Shown here: in pieces, positions 42,892-51,866 of the stretch
Layout: the number at the start of each line of letters is the position of its first letter
How positions within the stretch are numbered: the first letter of the stretch is position 1
NCBI GenBank assembly: GCA_018333955.1
Contig: JAGXSD010000044.1
Coordinates: 1 to 54,006, forward strand
Direction: 5' to 3'
DNA: 54,006 nucleotides
DNA from: Erysipelotrichia bacterium
GTDB lineage: Bacteria; Bacillota_I; Bacilli_A; Erysipelotrichales; Erysipelotrichaceae
Translations under genes and position numbers: made by a program
The notes under the pieces: model-generated
Databases searched by the model: none
What the model was told of the DNA's origin: nothing
The model's input: only the letters and a program-made list of their open reading frames with translations

Positions 42892-43293
42892 ATGGCACTT
42901 CGCAAATACTCATTATTCATCGCCTTGTTCTTTTTAATCACGACTATTACGCTCATGAGCTTTGGTGTATTCACATTAAGCCAACGCCCATTTGAGTTAG
43001 AAATCCTTTATTCATATGTTGTATTAGGAGTTATTCATGGGGTCATTGCCTTAGGATTCGCATACTTTAAAAAAGCTGTAGGATTAAGTATTTATTTCCT
43101 GGGTTATGCTTCTGGTTTCTATATATTATTGACTGGATTATCAAAACCTAATGATGGTTTCCTTCAATTGGCTAACTTGTTTGCAGCCTTTACACTCACA
43201 ATCATTGGAATCTTTGTTGGCATTATCGTCGAATTAATACTTTGGATTGTTCGTAAAAAGAAAAAACCAGAAGAGGATCCTCACTTATCATAA
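42892..43293 (+). CDS. Small four-helix membrane protein of unknown function
   Basis: I do not recognise this 133-residue protein. It has four hydrophobic segments (about residues 8-28, 41-60, 63-83 and 93-120) and a charged cytoplasmic tail, RKKKKPEEDPHLS. AAAAGGAGAC precedes the ATG, and an extended -10 (TGA-TATACT, 42865-42870) lies 20 bases upstream, so it is a real gene with its own promoter. It converges on rlmH and their coding ends overlap by 13 bases. No signal peptide or enzyme motif is visible. Confidence 0.75.
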   Translation: MALRKYSLFIALFFLITTITLMSFGVFTLSQRPFELEILYSYVVLGVIHGVIALGFAYFKKAVGLSIYFLGYASGFYILLTGLSKPNDGFLQLANLFAAFTLTIIGIFVGIIVELILWIVRKKKKPEEDPHLS

Positions 43294-43739
43294 GGAATAT
43301 TCTGGTATAACGTATATGAACGATAGATTTGCTCAATGAGTAATGCTCTCACCATTTGATGTGGAAAGGTCATGCGTGACATTGAGAAACGAACATTGGC
43401 TCTTTGTCTTACAGCTTGATTAAAGCCATGAGAACCACCTATCACAAATACACAGTGTTTTGCTTGATTAAAACTTGCTTCGATGACTTTATGAAAATCT
43501 TGGGTCGATCCTAAAGTTCCCCAAATATCCAACGCAACCACATAATCACTGGGTTGAATTTGATTCATTATCATTTCACTTTCATCATCCACGCTTAATG
43601 CGGGATGATTTTTATGTTTTGATTCTTTAAGTTCGATAATCGCAAGTTGATACGGTGTCCGTAGTCGTTTGACATACTCATCAATCATCGCTTGAGTAAA
43701 TTTCTCTTTAATCGTGCCCACACAAATAATCTTAATCAT
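43281..43739 (-). CDS. rlmH: 23S rRNA pseudouridine-1915 N3-methyltransferase RlmH
   Basis: A 152-residue SPOUT methyltransferase, slightly shorter than the usual 155-159. FVIGGSHGF is the SAM-binding trefoil knot, and SMSRMTFPHQMVRALLIEQIYRSYTL is the RlmH signature. It methylates the pseudouridine in helix 69 of 23S rRNA. The C-terminus reads IPYDK, while family members normally end PYHK or PYHR; the codon is GAT, so the aspartate is real in this sequence. Its start overlaps the walJ stop by 4 bases. Confidence 0.95.
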   Translation of the reverse strand: MIKIICVGTIKEKFTQAMIDEYVKRLRTPYQLAIIELKESKHKNHPALSVDDESEMIMNQIQPSDYVVALDIWGTLGSTQDFHKVIEASFNQAKHCVFVIGGSHGFNQAVRQRANVRFSMSRMTFPHQMVRALLIEQIYRSYTLYQNIPYDK

Positions 43740-44476
43740 ATTTTCCCCCCTACGGTAACTTCAAATTGTTTTGCGCAAGTTAAGCGAATATGTGGATGTT
43801 CATCAAACCATGCTTTCGCATGCGCAAGCAGTGCCAACGAAAATGTATTCGCATCTTCTGAAATATGTCCTAACATCACTTCTTGAGTTTTAGGCCCAAT
43901 CAACGCTTTCATATATCGAGCTGAATCTTCATTTGAAAGATGTCCACTATCTGAAATTGTTCTTATTTTAACTAAATGAGGTCTTTTAGAAAGCATAAGC
44001 AGCGTTGGCTCATAATTACTTTCAAAGTAATAAAAATCCGCATTATGAAGTAAAGCAAGTTCATCCTGCCGTAAATATCCGGTATCACTAACACAAACAA
44101 TTTTACATAGTCGAGTATGAATCATATAACCAACATTATCAATGTCATGAGATACGCTAAAGGGTATGATGACACATTCATTTACCACTATTTTCTCGAG
44201 TGGTTGAATGATGTGAGCCGCAACATGGGTGATCTCTTGACATGAATATAGTGGACGCTTTGAAAAAGTCTTGATTTGTTGGATGTGATCACTGTGTTGG
44301 TGAGTAATAAAACATGCATCAATATCTTCAACGTCAATATGGTGTTGCGCTAATCCATCGAGTAGTGCTTTTTTGGGTCCACCACAGTCAATCATAATGG
44401 TGGTTTCATCAGTTTGAATAATAAGTGAGTTTCCTTTCGACCCACTCATGAGCGATATAAATTTAAAATCTAGCAT
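43736..44476 (-). CDS. walJ: Metallo-beta-lactamase fold hydrolase WalJ (YycJ)
   Basis: 246 residues from the ATG at 44476, which overlaps the end of the M23 gene; a GTG five codons earlier also exists and neither has a clear ribosome-binding site, suggesting coupled translation. MSGSKGNSLII and the zinc motif THQHSDHI identify the YycJ/WalJ family, a likely 5'-3' exonuclease or DNA-end processing hydrolase. It usually lies with walRK and htrA; here only rlmH keeps its place and walRK, yycH and yycI are absent. Confidence 0.9.
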   Translation of the reverse strand: MLDFKFISLMSGSKGNSLIIQTDETTIMIDCGGPKKALLDGLAQHHIDVEDIDACFITHQHSDHIQQIKTFSKRPLYSCQEITHVAAHIIQPLEKIVVNECVIIPFSVSHDIDNVGYMIHTRLCKIVCVSDTGYLRQDELALLHNADFYYFESNYEPTLLMLSKRPHLVKIRTISDSGHLSNEDSARYMKALIGPKTQEVMLGHISEDANTFSLALLAHAKAWFDEHPHIRLTCAKQFEVTVGGKI

Positions 44477-45972
44477 TTTAGTCTTGAACACGGATTAATG
44501 GCAGACCCATTATATGTAATCGCAAAGTGCACATGAGGTCCAGTTGTTCTTCCTGTCATCCCAATTCTTCCAATACGCTCACCTTTTTCAACCGCAACAC
44601 CCGGTGGGAAGTACGCCATCGCATCAAGATGCGCATAGAACGTAGTATATCCATTATTATGATTAATTCTAATCCAGTAACCTGAGCGGATAGGGTCATA
44701 TCCACGGGATTGAACAACCCCACGATCCGCAGCATAGATATAACCATATCTCATATATCGATCCACTAAATCAATAGCTTGATGATTTGTATAACACATC
44801 CAGCCGCATGAAATTCTGTAATTATCCACAGGCATTCTAAACGTTCCACTACCAATTCCTGGAATGACTCGCGTTCCATACATGATAACTTCTCGAACTG
44901 GTTCTTTAGTGACACTGGATTTAATTTCCTGTCCACCCATAAGCACACCATTCACATAAGTTTCCAGGTAAAGGACATCCTTAGTTCCGGTTTTTTCTTT
45001 ATTCGCTACACGAGACATCCCTTCACGAATCGTTGGATCAGGCAAGTACAGTGTTCGTTGAGGATAAACAATCTCTTCCACGAGGCGTTCCTTAATCACA
45101 ACGACTTTTATGGGTGAATTAAAGTATGTTACATTTAGTTTCATCCCTGGTTCAAGTATTTGATTAATTGACTTTATTTTATCCGCATTAATAGAGAGAA
45201 CTTGCTGTGCAGTTAGGCCGTTAAAGTATGCGACTGCTTCTACTGTGTCATACGGTCTTACTTCATAGGTTTTGATTTCAGAGTTAAATCCATAACTAAA
45301 GAAGTATACTATTTCATTCACATTCTTTAGAATTTCATCAGCCTGAGCTCGTCCTTTAGAGACCTTGATTGTTTCAGAAACAATAAGATTTATATCACGA
45401 TATCCATAGCCTTGTAATGGTGGAGCTTCTTCTTTTCGAACAATTCGATCATAAGATTCCTTATTGATAAAGTTTAAAAGATATTGTTCGCGTGCAACTT
45501 CAAAGTCTTCAAGTCGATTCACAAAGATAGTGTATCCACTTGAAAAGTCGATTCGTATGACTTCAATTGAATATAATTCATTCGCTTCGATAAAGCTCAC
45601 AATGTCTTGGTCGATATTGGATACTTTGAACTGAATTAAGTCTTCAACTAACATAATGTCTTCATTGAGAAGTAGTTGAGCTTCTGGAAAGTCTTGCGCA
45701 TAAATCAGATTGTAAGTATTCTCAAGTAATGCTTGTATTCCTGAAGTATCTTCCATAATCCCAACAAGTTTATCCTTATAATAAACTTTTGTCACAAGCA
45801 TCGGACTAGACAAGCGATATTCGATGGTTTGATTAATAAACGCATTAGAAAGTTCTAATTGAGCCAAGCGAAAATCCTGATGTGGAATAATTCTCACACC
45901 AGTGATGGTTAAGGTTAGTACTAATGAAAGTGCACCCATCAAAACTATGGTTGCGATTCTCTTAATCATCAT
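44470..45972 (-). CDS. M23 peptidoglycan endopeptidase with LysM and G5 domains
   Basis: A 500-residue exported protein. A hydrophobic N-terminus (about residues 5-27) is a signal anchor. About 200 residues of unknown type follow, then a LysM-like module (YEVRPYDTVEAVAYFNGLTAQQVLSIN), a G5 domain (ERLVEEIVYPQRTLYLPDPTIREG) and an M23 zinc peptidase. The peptidase shows HQAIDLV (first His and Asp ligands), TTFYAHLD and GPHVHFAI (H-x-H). It probably cuts cell-wall crossbridges. It lies 6 bases after dnaB, between replication and walJ genes, so it probably acts in growth-linked wall turnover. Confidence 0.88.
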   Translation of the reverse strand: MMIKRIATIVLMGALSLVLTLTITGVRIIPHQDFRLAQLELSNAFINQTIEYRLSSPMLVTKVYYKDKLVGIMEDTSGIQALLENTYNLIYAQDFPEAQLLLNEDIMLVEDLIQFKVSNIDQDIVSFIEANELYSIEVIRIDFSSGYTIFVNRLEDFEVAREQYLLNFINKESYDRIVRKEEAPPLQGYGYRDINLIVSETIKVSKGRAQADEILKNVNEIVYFFSYGFNSEIKTYEVRPYDTVEAVAYFNGLTAQQVLSINADKIKSINQILEPGMKLNVTYFNSPIKVVVIKERLVEEIVYPQRTLYLPDPTIREGMSRVANKEKTGTKDVLYLETYVNGVLMGGQEIKSSVTKEPVREVIMYGTRVIPGIGSGTFRMPVDNYRISCGWMCYTNHQAIDLVDRYMRYGYIYAADRGVVQSRGYDPIRSGYWIRINHNNGYTTFYAHLDAMAYFPPGVAVEKGERIGRIGMTGRTTGPHVHFAITYNGSAINPCSRLKC

Positions 45973-45978
45973 GATCTC

Positions 45979-47307
45979 CTACTCTACAAGATTATAGAAT
46001 GCATTGATATGCTTACTGAAAGCTAACTTAATGACTTTAGTTGGACCATTTCGATGCTTCGCTACATCAACTTCAACGACTTCTTGAAGGGGCTCAACTT
46101 CACTCTTATTATAATATTCATCTCGATACAACATCATAACGATATCCGCATCCTGTTCAATGGCACCCGATTCACGTAAATCTGATAAAATTGGGCGTTT
46201 ATTATCACGACGCTCGACCAAACGGGATAACTGCGATAAAGCAATGACTGGAACTTTCATTTCACGCGCAAGTCCTTTTAAAGCCCGTGAGATTTCAGAT
46301 ATTTCTTGTTGGCGATTATCACTTGTTTTTGATGAGGAAGCGTTAATAAGCTGGATATAGTCAATCACAACCATCCCTAAACCTTGTTCTGCTTTGAGTT
46401 TACGACATTTAGAGAAAATTTCCGAAACCTTAAGTCCTGGGGTATCATCAATGTAGATCGGAAGCATCCGCAAATCATTTGCTGCTTCATTAAGTTTATT
46501 CCATTCAGCGCCATTGAGATATCCAGATCTTAATTGATTGCCTGGAATAGCTGCGTTTGATGAAAGCATACGTGTAATAAGTTGTTCTGCAGGCATTTCT
46601 AAAGAGAAGATTGCAACGGGTTCTTGATTGTGTCGTGCAACTTGCAGTCCTAAATTCAGTGCAAAAGCTGTTTTACCCATCGAAGGACGAGCTGCCAAGA
46701 TAATTAAATCTCCTTTTTGAAGGCCATTAGTAACCCCGTCTAAGTCAGAAAAGGATGTTTTAAGTCCAGTGATTCTACTTTTGTTGGCCGACATCCGTGA
46801 AATTGTATCCATAACCTCATTAACAACTTCTCTAGGATTACGAAAATCTGTAGCACGACGATTCCGTGTCACTTGCATGATAAGTTTTTCCGCATAATCT
46901 AAAACATCATCAAGTTCTTCTTCTTGTCTAAATCCTTTAGAGGCAATATCTTCTGCTGTTAAGATGAGTGAGCGAAGCATCGCTTTATCAAGAATAATCT
47001 GTGCATAATACTTAATATTCGCATTCGAAGTAGAACTCTCTAGTAGTGAAGAAATAGTTTCTACACCCCCAATACGACCTAACATTTTTAAGTCATCCAA
47101 GCGAGAAATGAGGGTTGTCGCATCCACATTTTTACCAGACTCAATCACATCATTCATCGCCTTAAAGATTATTCCATGAGTCTCTAAAAAGAATGAATTT
47201 GGTAATATTCCTAATTCATTAACTGTTTTTAAAGATTGTGGATAAACAAGCAGTGAACCTAGTAAAGCCTTTTCTGCATCTAAATTATGTGGAAGCGTTT
47301 GATTCAT
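45979..47307 (-). CDS. dnaB: Replicative DNA helicase DnaB
   Basis: A 442-residue hexameric helicase. The N-terminal domain starts LPHNLDAEKALLGSLL. The RecA-like core has Walker A ARPSMGKTAF, FSLEMPAEQL, Walker B VVIDYIQL and the RLVERRDNKRPILSDLRESGAIEQDAD motif. It unwinds DNA at the replication fork. No intein is present. AGAGGAATAATT precedes the ATG, 2 bases after rplI. In Bacillus nomenclature the gene is dnaC. Confidence 0.97.
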   Translation of the reverse strand: MNQTLPHNLDAEKALLGSLLVYPQSLKTVNELGILPNSFFLETHGIIFKAMNDVIESGKNVDATTLISRLDDLKMLGRIGGVETISSLLESSTSNANIKYYAQIILDKAMLRSLILTAEDIASKGFRQEEELDDVLDYAEKLIMQVTRNRRATDFRNPREVVNEVMDTISRMSANKSRITGLKTSFSDLDGVTNGLQKGDLIILAARPSMGKTAFALNLGLQVARHNQEPVAIFSLEMPAEQLITRMLSSNAAIPGNQLRSGYLNGAEWNKLNEAANDLRMLPIYIDDTPGLKVSEIFSKCRKLKAEQGLGMVVIDYIQLINASSSKTSDNRQQEISEISRALKGLAREMKVPVIALSQLSRLVERRDNKRPILSDLRESGAIEQDADIVMMLYRDEYYNKSEVEPLQEVVEVDVAKHRNGPTKVIKLAFSKHINAFYNLVE

Positions 47308-47309
47308 AA

Positions 47310-47750
47310 TTATTCCTCTTTTACAGCCACGTTAATGGTCACAATAACTTCCTTATGAAGTTCAATATTAACTTTATGCATTCCTAAGGATGCAATGACT
47401 TCACTTGTAATCTTACGTTTATCAATCTTATATCCCAGTTGATCTAAAGCTTCAGAAATTTGTTTATTTGAAATTGATCCAAATGTCTTACCTTCTTTAC
47501 CCGTCTTAAGTGTAAACGTTAAAGAGACATGCTCCATCTTTTTCTTAAGCTCTACTGCTTCGGCTTTAAGGGCATCAAGACGTGCTTTCTCCTGATTTTG
47601 ATTTTCTTTTAAATCATCAAGTGATTTTGAACTTGCAATCACTGCTAAGTTCTGACGAAACAAGAAGTTGCGTGCATATCCATCAGATACCTCAACCACT
47701 TGATCTTTTTTACCAACATTCTTAACATCTTTTAATAAGATGACTTTCAT
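47310..47750 (-). CDS. rplI: 50S ribosomal protein L9
   Basis: A 146-residue protein. The N-terminal domain has MKVILLKDVKNVGKKDQVVEVSDGYARNFLFRQNLA, the L9 signature, followed by a long helix and a C-terminal RNA-binding domain (KTFGSISNKQISEALDQLGYKIDKRKI). The gene starts inside the gdpP stop (4-base overlap) and is followed by dnaB, the standard Bacillota order. Confidence 0.97.
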   Translation of the reverse strand: MKVILLKDVKNVGKKDQVVEVSDGYARNFLFRQNLAVIASSKSLDDLKENQNQEKARLDALKAEAVELKKKMEHVSLTFTLKTGKEGKTFGSISNKQISEALDQLGYKIDKRKITSEVIASLGMHKVNIELHKEVIVTINVAVKEE

Positions 47751-49699
47751 GCGTTACCTCCCGTTTCAATATATTTATTAATCTCTTCAATACATAGCTG
47801 CGCTAAATCATGAACACTCATGTGTTCTTTTTGAACAGCAGCGGCGGTGAAATGTCCACCCCCTCCTAATTTTTCTAGAATAAACTGGACATTAAACTTA
47901 CCCCGTGAGCGAGCTGAAACTGCTACTTGATGTTCACTTACACGAGCCACCACAAAACTTGCTTCAATATCAGAAATACCTAGCAGTTGATCAGCGACCA
48001 TAGACATGGTTGGACGTTGTAAGATATCCTCATCATAAGGCACTAAAACAACGCCATAATCTAAATAACGAGCTTGGTGCAATACTTTTGTTTTTAATTC
48101 AAATTCATCAAAACTTTCCTTTAGGAATGCATCCGCATCAGAAGGTTCAGCCCCAATAGAGCGCAAATATGCTGCGGCCTCATAGGTCCGTGAGCTTGTT
48201 TTAAGTCTAAAGCGATTGGTATCCACCATCATCCCTGTAAGCATAATTGTTGCTTCAATCGGTGACAAGAAATTACGAATGCCCATATATTGCATAAGTT
48301 CACTAATTAACTCCACAACACTTGATGACCATGATTCGATATAAACTAATGTAGGATCAAACGTGAAATCTTTCCCTCGGCGATGATGATCAATCACGCA
48401 TATATGTTTAGCCTTCTTAATGATGTTTTCTCCATTTGAATGTTCTGCTAAGTGATGATCCATCATAATGACTAAGGTGTTCTCGTTCAAAGAACTTAAC
48501 GCCTGTGACTCACTCACAAACGTATGACGGCCTTGAAGATGCTCTTGGTGTTGATCAAAGGCGGTTTTCATCATTTTCTCAATACCACCTGATGTCACAA
48601 TATTTGAGGCTTTATGATGAGCACTACAGATTCGCGACATAGCCAAAGCTGAACCCATGCAATCAAAATCCATTTCCTTATGGCCCACAATAATCACATT
48701 AGAAGACTTCACAATAAGTTCTTTTAATGATTGTGCCATGACACGCACTTTAACTTTATTGCGTTTTTCATTTGAAACTAAAGTTCCACCATAATATTGA
48801 GTTTGTTTGCCCACTTGTTTAATTGCAACTTGGTCACCACCACGATTTTGCGCAAGTTCTAAAGCTTGGTTTGCAAGTTCTTCCAGTTCATTAAAGTCAC
48901 TGGTCCCTTTTGCGAAAGCCATAGAAAGAGAGATTGCTAAATCAAGTTTAGTGGAACCTTCACGAATATGATTTAGAATTTCAAAACGTTCTTCTAAAAT
49001 GGTTTTAAAGATTTTTTCGTTTAAAACAACCAAGAAACGATCTGCTTTAACTCGTCTTAAAAACATACCTTTTTTCTTAGCCCATTCAATCACAGGTTGA
49101 CGAATTGAAGCATCAATACTTGCAATCGTATGTTCTTCTTGATATTGAGTTGATTCTTCATAATTATCAAAATGAATATATCCAATCACCACTGCATTAT
49201 CATGAAGCTCTTTTTGAATGACTTGAAGATCACTGATATCTTTGAAAAATAATGTGTTGTTTACTCTTTTAATCTCATACGTCGCATCCTCAAGATCAAT
49301 GACCAGTGATTTCACTTCTCCACTTAAGATTTGACCGAGTTGAGGATGAATACTCGTAACACGTTGACCAATCCAATCAAAGTCAAACTCATCAAAAAAC
49401 TCACTGGTGTAATCTACGGTATATTGTTCATCAAAGGATAAAAAGCCAACACGACCAATATCAAGAGCATATTTAATATTTGAACCCACTACGCGAGTTA
49501 AATGAAGCATCCGCTCCTTAATCCCACGCGTTAATACAATCATGAGCGTCACAATTAAGACAAAGTTTAGTACACCAATGACGGATAGGATTAGTAGTAA
49601 CCATTGGTCAAAGAAGAACAACACAAAAAGTGAGAGAATAAACTCCCCAGTTAATAAATACACCAACTGAAGTTTTAGCTCTTCAATACGCTCAAGCAT
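47747..49699 (-). CDS. gdpP: Cyclic di-AMP phosphodiesterase GdpP
   Basis: A 650-residue membrane enzyme. Two membrane segments (about 10-55), a PAS-like domain (about 60-155), a degenerate GGDEF domain (about 170-300), then DHH and DHHA1 domains. The DHH active-site motifs are VGHKEMDFDCMGSAL, MMDHHLAEHS and LTGMMVDTNRF, and the DHHA1 end is GGGGHFTAAA. The domain order matches GdpP (YybT), which hydrolyses c-di-AMP to pApA. GGAGCTTAAC precedes the ATG. Confidence 0.95.
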   Translation of the reverse strand: MLERIEELKLQLVYLLTGEFILSLFVLFFFDQWLLLILSVIGVLNFVLIVTLMIVLTRGIKERMLHLTRVVGSNIKYALDIGRVGFLSFDEQYTVDYTSEFFDEFDFDWIGQRVTSIHPQLGQILSGEVKSLVIDLEDATYEIKRVNNTLFFKDISDLQVIQKELHDNAVVIGYIHFDNYEESTQYQEEHTIASIDASIRQPVIEWAKKKGMFLRRVKADRFLVVLNEKIFKTILEERFEILNHIREGSTKLDLAISLSMAFAKGTSDFNELEELANQALELAQNRGGDQVAIKQVGKQTQYYGGTLVSNEKRNKVKVRVMAQSLKELIVKSSNVIIVGHKEMDFDCMGSALAMSRICSAHHKASNIVTSGGIEKMMKTAFDQHQEHLQGRHTFVSESQALSSLNENTLVIMMDHHLAEHSNGENIIKKAKHICVIDHHRRGKDFTFDPTLVYIESWSSSVVELISELMQYMGIRNFLSPIEATIMLTGMMVDTNRFRLKTSSRTYEAAAYLRSIGAEPSDADAFLKESFDEFELKTKVLHQARYLDYGVVLVPYDEDILQRPTMSMVADQLLGISDIEASFVVARVSEHQVAVSARSRGKFNVQFILEKLGGGGHFTAAAVQKEHMSVHDLAQLCIEEINKYIETGGNA

Positions 49700-49700
49700 G

Positions 49701-50612
49701 TTAAGCTCCTAACCATCGCTGTCTTAGATTGACAAAACTATCCAATAATCCAACGATTAACATGGCATCCAACCAGATTGATGGAACAAGCAATAATAAA
49801 AGGATTAAGAATAAATAAAAGTATTTAATCTTAAGGGTTCTTTTTAGTATTATAACAAAATTCAAAGCATTATACACTATCACGATGACACCACTCACAT
49901 ATAAAGAAATCGCCGGAATAAGAAATGTTTCAGATTGGGTCACCACTAAATATGGATATGGAATAAGCAAAATTAACGCAATGACTCCTGCCCATTTGGG
50001 GAGTTGAAAACGCTGAGTTGATCTAGTTGGTAATTCATAAATCTTAAGTCTTTTTACTAAGATGATAGCCATTAAATACACAAGCCAGCCTTCACTAATC
50101 ACCACAATTACATAACTTATAATCATGGAAATGATGGTGATTCGACCAAGATCTAGACCACTAGGAATGGTGACTCCTGTCGCCGTTAACATATTGGTCA
50201 GTTGAGTCAGTACGGTTTGATACTCACCTATTAAATCATAGCCAAATAGGCTTGAAAATATACCAACACTAAATAAGGTCACCAGTAACATACTGCCCAT
50301 TGAACTTAAGAACAACTGTTGTCGAGACCATTTAAGGTAAAGTCCTATACCAAATAATGCTCCATGGAGAAAGTAAAACATGAAATATAGATTACTTGGA
50401 AAAGGAGAAATAAGAAATGATAAGATGAGGGTAGAAAAGAACACCACCCATAACTGAGAAGGTTTAAATCTTGCTCCATACATGACTAAAGGAAGTGGCA
50501 AAAGCCACGCAACAAAAACATCGAGTGCCGTCCCAAATTGACGGGCTATAAGTAATAAGGATGCAGATAAGGCAATAGTTAAAGCACCTTGTGTGATTGA
50601 ACGTGTGGTCAT
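49701..50612 (-). CDS. yybS: YybS-like DUF2232 membrane protein
   Basis: A 303-residue protein with about eight hydrophobic segments, matching DUF2232 (YybS), which resembles ECF transporter substrate components and is nearly always next to gdpP. The N-terminal TQGALTIALSASLLLIARQFGTALD and PSNLYFMFYFLHGALFGIGLYL are characteristic. Function is unknown. It begins just past the rpsR terminator and ends one base before gdpP. Confidence 0.88.
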   Translation of the reverse strand: MTTRSITQGALTIALSASLLLIARQFGTALDVFVAWLLPLPLVMYGARFKPSQLWVVFFSTLILSFLISPFPSNLYFMFYFLHGALFGIGLYLKWSRQQLFLSSMGSMLLVTLFSVGIFSSLFGYDLIGEYQTVLTQLTNMLTATGVTIPSGLDLGRITIISMIISYVIVVISEGWLVYLMAIILVKRLKIYELPTRSTQRFQLPKWAGVIALILLIPYPYLVVTQSETFLIPAISLYVSGVIVIVYNALNFVIILKRTLKIKYFYLFLILLLLLVPSIWLDAMLIVGLLDSFVNLRQRWLGA

Positions 50613-50623
50613 GATTGTCCTTT

Positions 50624-50648
50624 AAAAAAACTCCGCATAGCGGAGTTT
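50624..50648 (-). terminator. Terminator between rpsR and yybS
   Basis: AAACTCCGC (50628-50636) pairs with GCGGAGTTT (50640-50648) with a 3-base loop; the minus strand continues with seven T. It separates rpsF-ssb-rpsR from yybS-gdpP-rplI-dnaB. Confidence 0.92.
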
Positions 50649-50655
50649 ACATTGT

Positions 50656-50886
50656 TTAGTCGGCTACGTATGGAATTAAAGCCATTTGACGAGCGCGTTT
50701 GATTGCGGTCGCAAGCATACGTTGGTATTTCGCATTTGTCCCTGTCACACGTCTAGGGATAATTTTACCATTGGCTGAAATGAAACGTTTTAATAATTCG
50801 ACGTCTTTATAGTCAATTGTGGTAATGTTGTTTTTAGTGAAATAACAAACTTTTTTGCGAGCAACACGTTGTTTTTTAAATGCCAT
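50656..50886 (-). CDS. rpsR: 30S ribosomal protein S18
   Basis: A 76-residue protein with the S18 signature [50 protein letters not shown]. No cysteine pair of the zinc-binding type is present except a lone C near the N-terminus, so it is the zinc-independent form. GAAAGGAGAG precedes the ATG. It is the last gene of the rpsF-ssb-rpsR unit. Confidence 0.97.
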   Translation of the reverse strand: MAFKKQRVARKKVCYFTKNNITTIDYKDVELLKRFISANGKIIPRRVTGTNAKYQRMLATAIKRARQMALIPYVAD

Positions 50887-50906
50887 GTTTCTCTCCTTTC
50901 AGATGA

Positions 50907-51389
50907 CTAGAACGGTAAGTCATCACTTGATATATCTAATAATGGTCCATCTGAGTCGTCACTGGATGCAAAGTCCGCATAAGGATCTGACACAGTATAA
51001 CTGCTTTGTGGTTGAGAATAGGATGGCGAATAGCCTTGCTGATTATATGATTGTTGCGGTGCAGATTGTGTGGAAGATGTACGTGATTCTAAGAAGTTAA
51101 AGTTTTCCACTAACACTTCTTGAACATACACTTTCTTACCATCACGATCATCATAGCTACGTGAGACAGTACGTCCTTCAACTTGGATGAGTGAACCTTT
51201 TTTCATATACTGAGCAATAATTTCTGCCCCTTTTTCCCAAACAATACAATTGATGTAGTCAACTTGCTCATTACCACCGTATTTACGACTACTTGCGAGT
51301 GAAAAGTTCAAAACAGATTTCCCATTTTGAGTTTTTCTTAATTCAGGATCGCGAGTAAATCGTCCGATGATGATTGATTTATTGAGCAT
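50907..51389 (-). CDS. ssb: Single-stranded DNA-binding protein
   Basis: A 160-residue protein. The OB fold (about 1-110) begins MLNKSIIIGRFTRDPELRKTQNGKSVLNFSLA. A glutamine/serine-rich linker follows, and the acidic tip is DISSDDLPF, the partner-binding tail of bacterial SSB. AAGGAGACAACC precedes the ATG. It stands between rpsF and rpsR as in most Bacillota. Confidence 0.97.
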   Translation of the reverse strand: MLNKSIIIGRFTRDPELRKTQNGKSVLNFSLASSRKYGGNEQVDYINCIVWEKGAEIIAQYMKKGSLIQVEGRTVSRSYDDRDGKKVYVQEVLVENFNFLESRTSSTQSAPQQSYNQQGYSPSYSQPQSSYTVSDPYADFASSDDSDGPLLDISSDDLPF

Positions 51390-51399
51390 GGTTGTCTCC

Positions 51400-51690
51400 T
51401 TATTTGTCTTCTAAGTTAACGATTAAGAAACGGACTAAATTCGCATTGATACGATTTAAACGATCAAGTTCTTTTACCGTGTCTTGGTCTGCTTCGAAGT
51501 TCATTAATACATAGTAACCTTTTGTCATATGATTAATTTCATATGCAAACTCGCGCATTCCCCATTCAGTGACTTCAGAAACAACACCGTTACCTGTAGT
51601 AACAATGTTCTTCATGTTATCAATGACTTCTTGGCGTGCGGCTTCTTCAACAGAAGCGTTAATAATGTACAGAATTTCATACTTACGCAT
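51400..51690 (-). CDS. rpsF: 30S ribosomal protein S6
   Basis: 96 residues from the ATG at 51690, which has AGGAGGTGTACAC upstream; an in-frame ATG 13 codons earlier places that site inside the coding region. MRKYEILYIINASVEEAARQEVIDNMKNIV and WGMREFAYEINHMTKGYYVLMNFEAD are S6 signatures. It pairs with S18 in the 30S platform. The S6:S18 complex binds rpsF leaders in many bacteria. Confidence 0.96.
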   Translation of the reverse strand: MRKYEILYIINASVEEAARQEVIDNMKNIVTTGNGVVSEVTEWGMREFAYEINHMTKGYYVLMNFEADQDTVKELDRLNRINANLVRFLIVNLEDK

Positions 51691-51755
51691 GTGTACACCT
51701 CCTTTTGGTCTATTGGCCTTTTCAGGCAAGGAGTAAATAGTTCATATCTACTCGT
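51691..51755 (-). ncRNA. rpsF 5' leader with two hairpins, possible S6:S18 autoregulatory element
   Basis: The leader contains GAGTAGATA-TGAAC-TATTTACTC, a 9-bp stem with one G-U pair (51731-51753), and then GCCTGAAAAGGC (51718-51729), close to the ribosome-binding site. An S6:S18-binding leader is common in front of rpsF, but I cannot match the exact bulge consensus by eye. Confidence 0.4.
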
Positions 51756-51761
51756 CTAATT

Positions 51762-51790
51762 AGGATATCAGAAATACACTTAAAAGTAAA
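51762..51790 (-). promoter_or_regulatory. rpsF operon promoter
   Basis: Minus strand TTTACT (-35, 51785-51790) and TATCCT (-10, 51762-51767) with a 17-base spacer, giving a leader of about 65 bases. Confidence 0.65.
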
Positions 51791-51842
51791 GAACTCCTCA
51801 TATTAAATCAAAGGAAACTATGTAGTGTTTTTATCGTTATGA

Positions 51843-51848
51843 TATAAT
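51843..51848 (+). promoter_or_regulatory. Extended -10 promoter of the ligase/racemase pair
   Basis: TATAAT preceded by TGA (51840-51842) makes an extended -10. No good -35 is visible. The start site would be about 12 bases before the ATG at 51867. Confidence 0.6.
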
Positions 51849-51866
51849 GCTTATCGAGGTGACACT

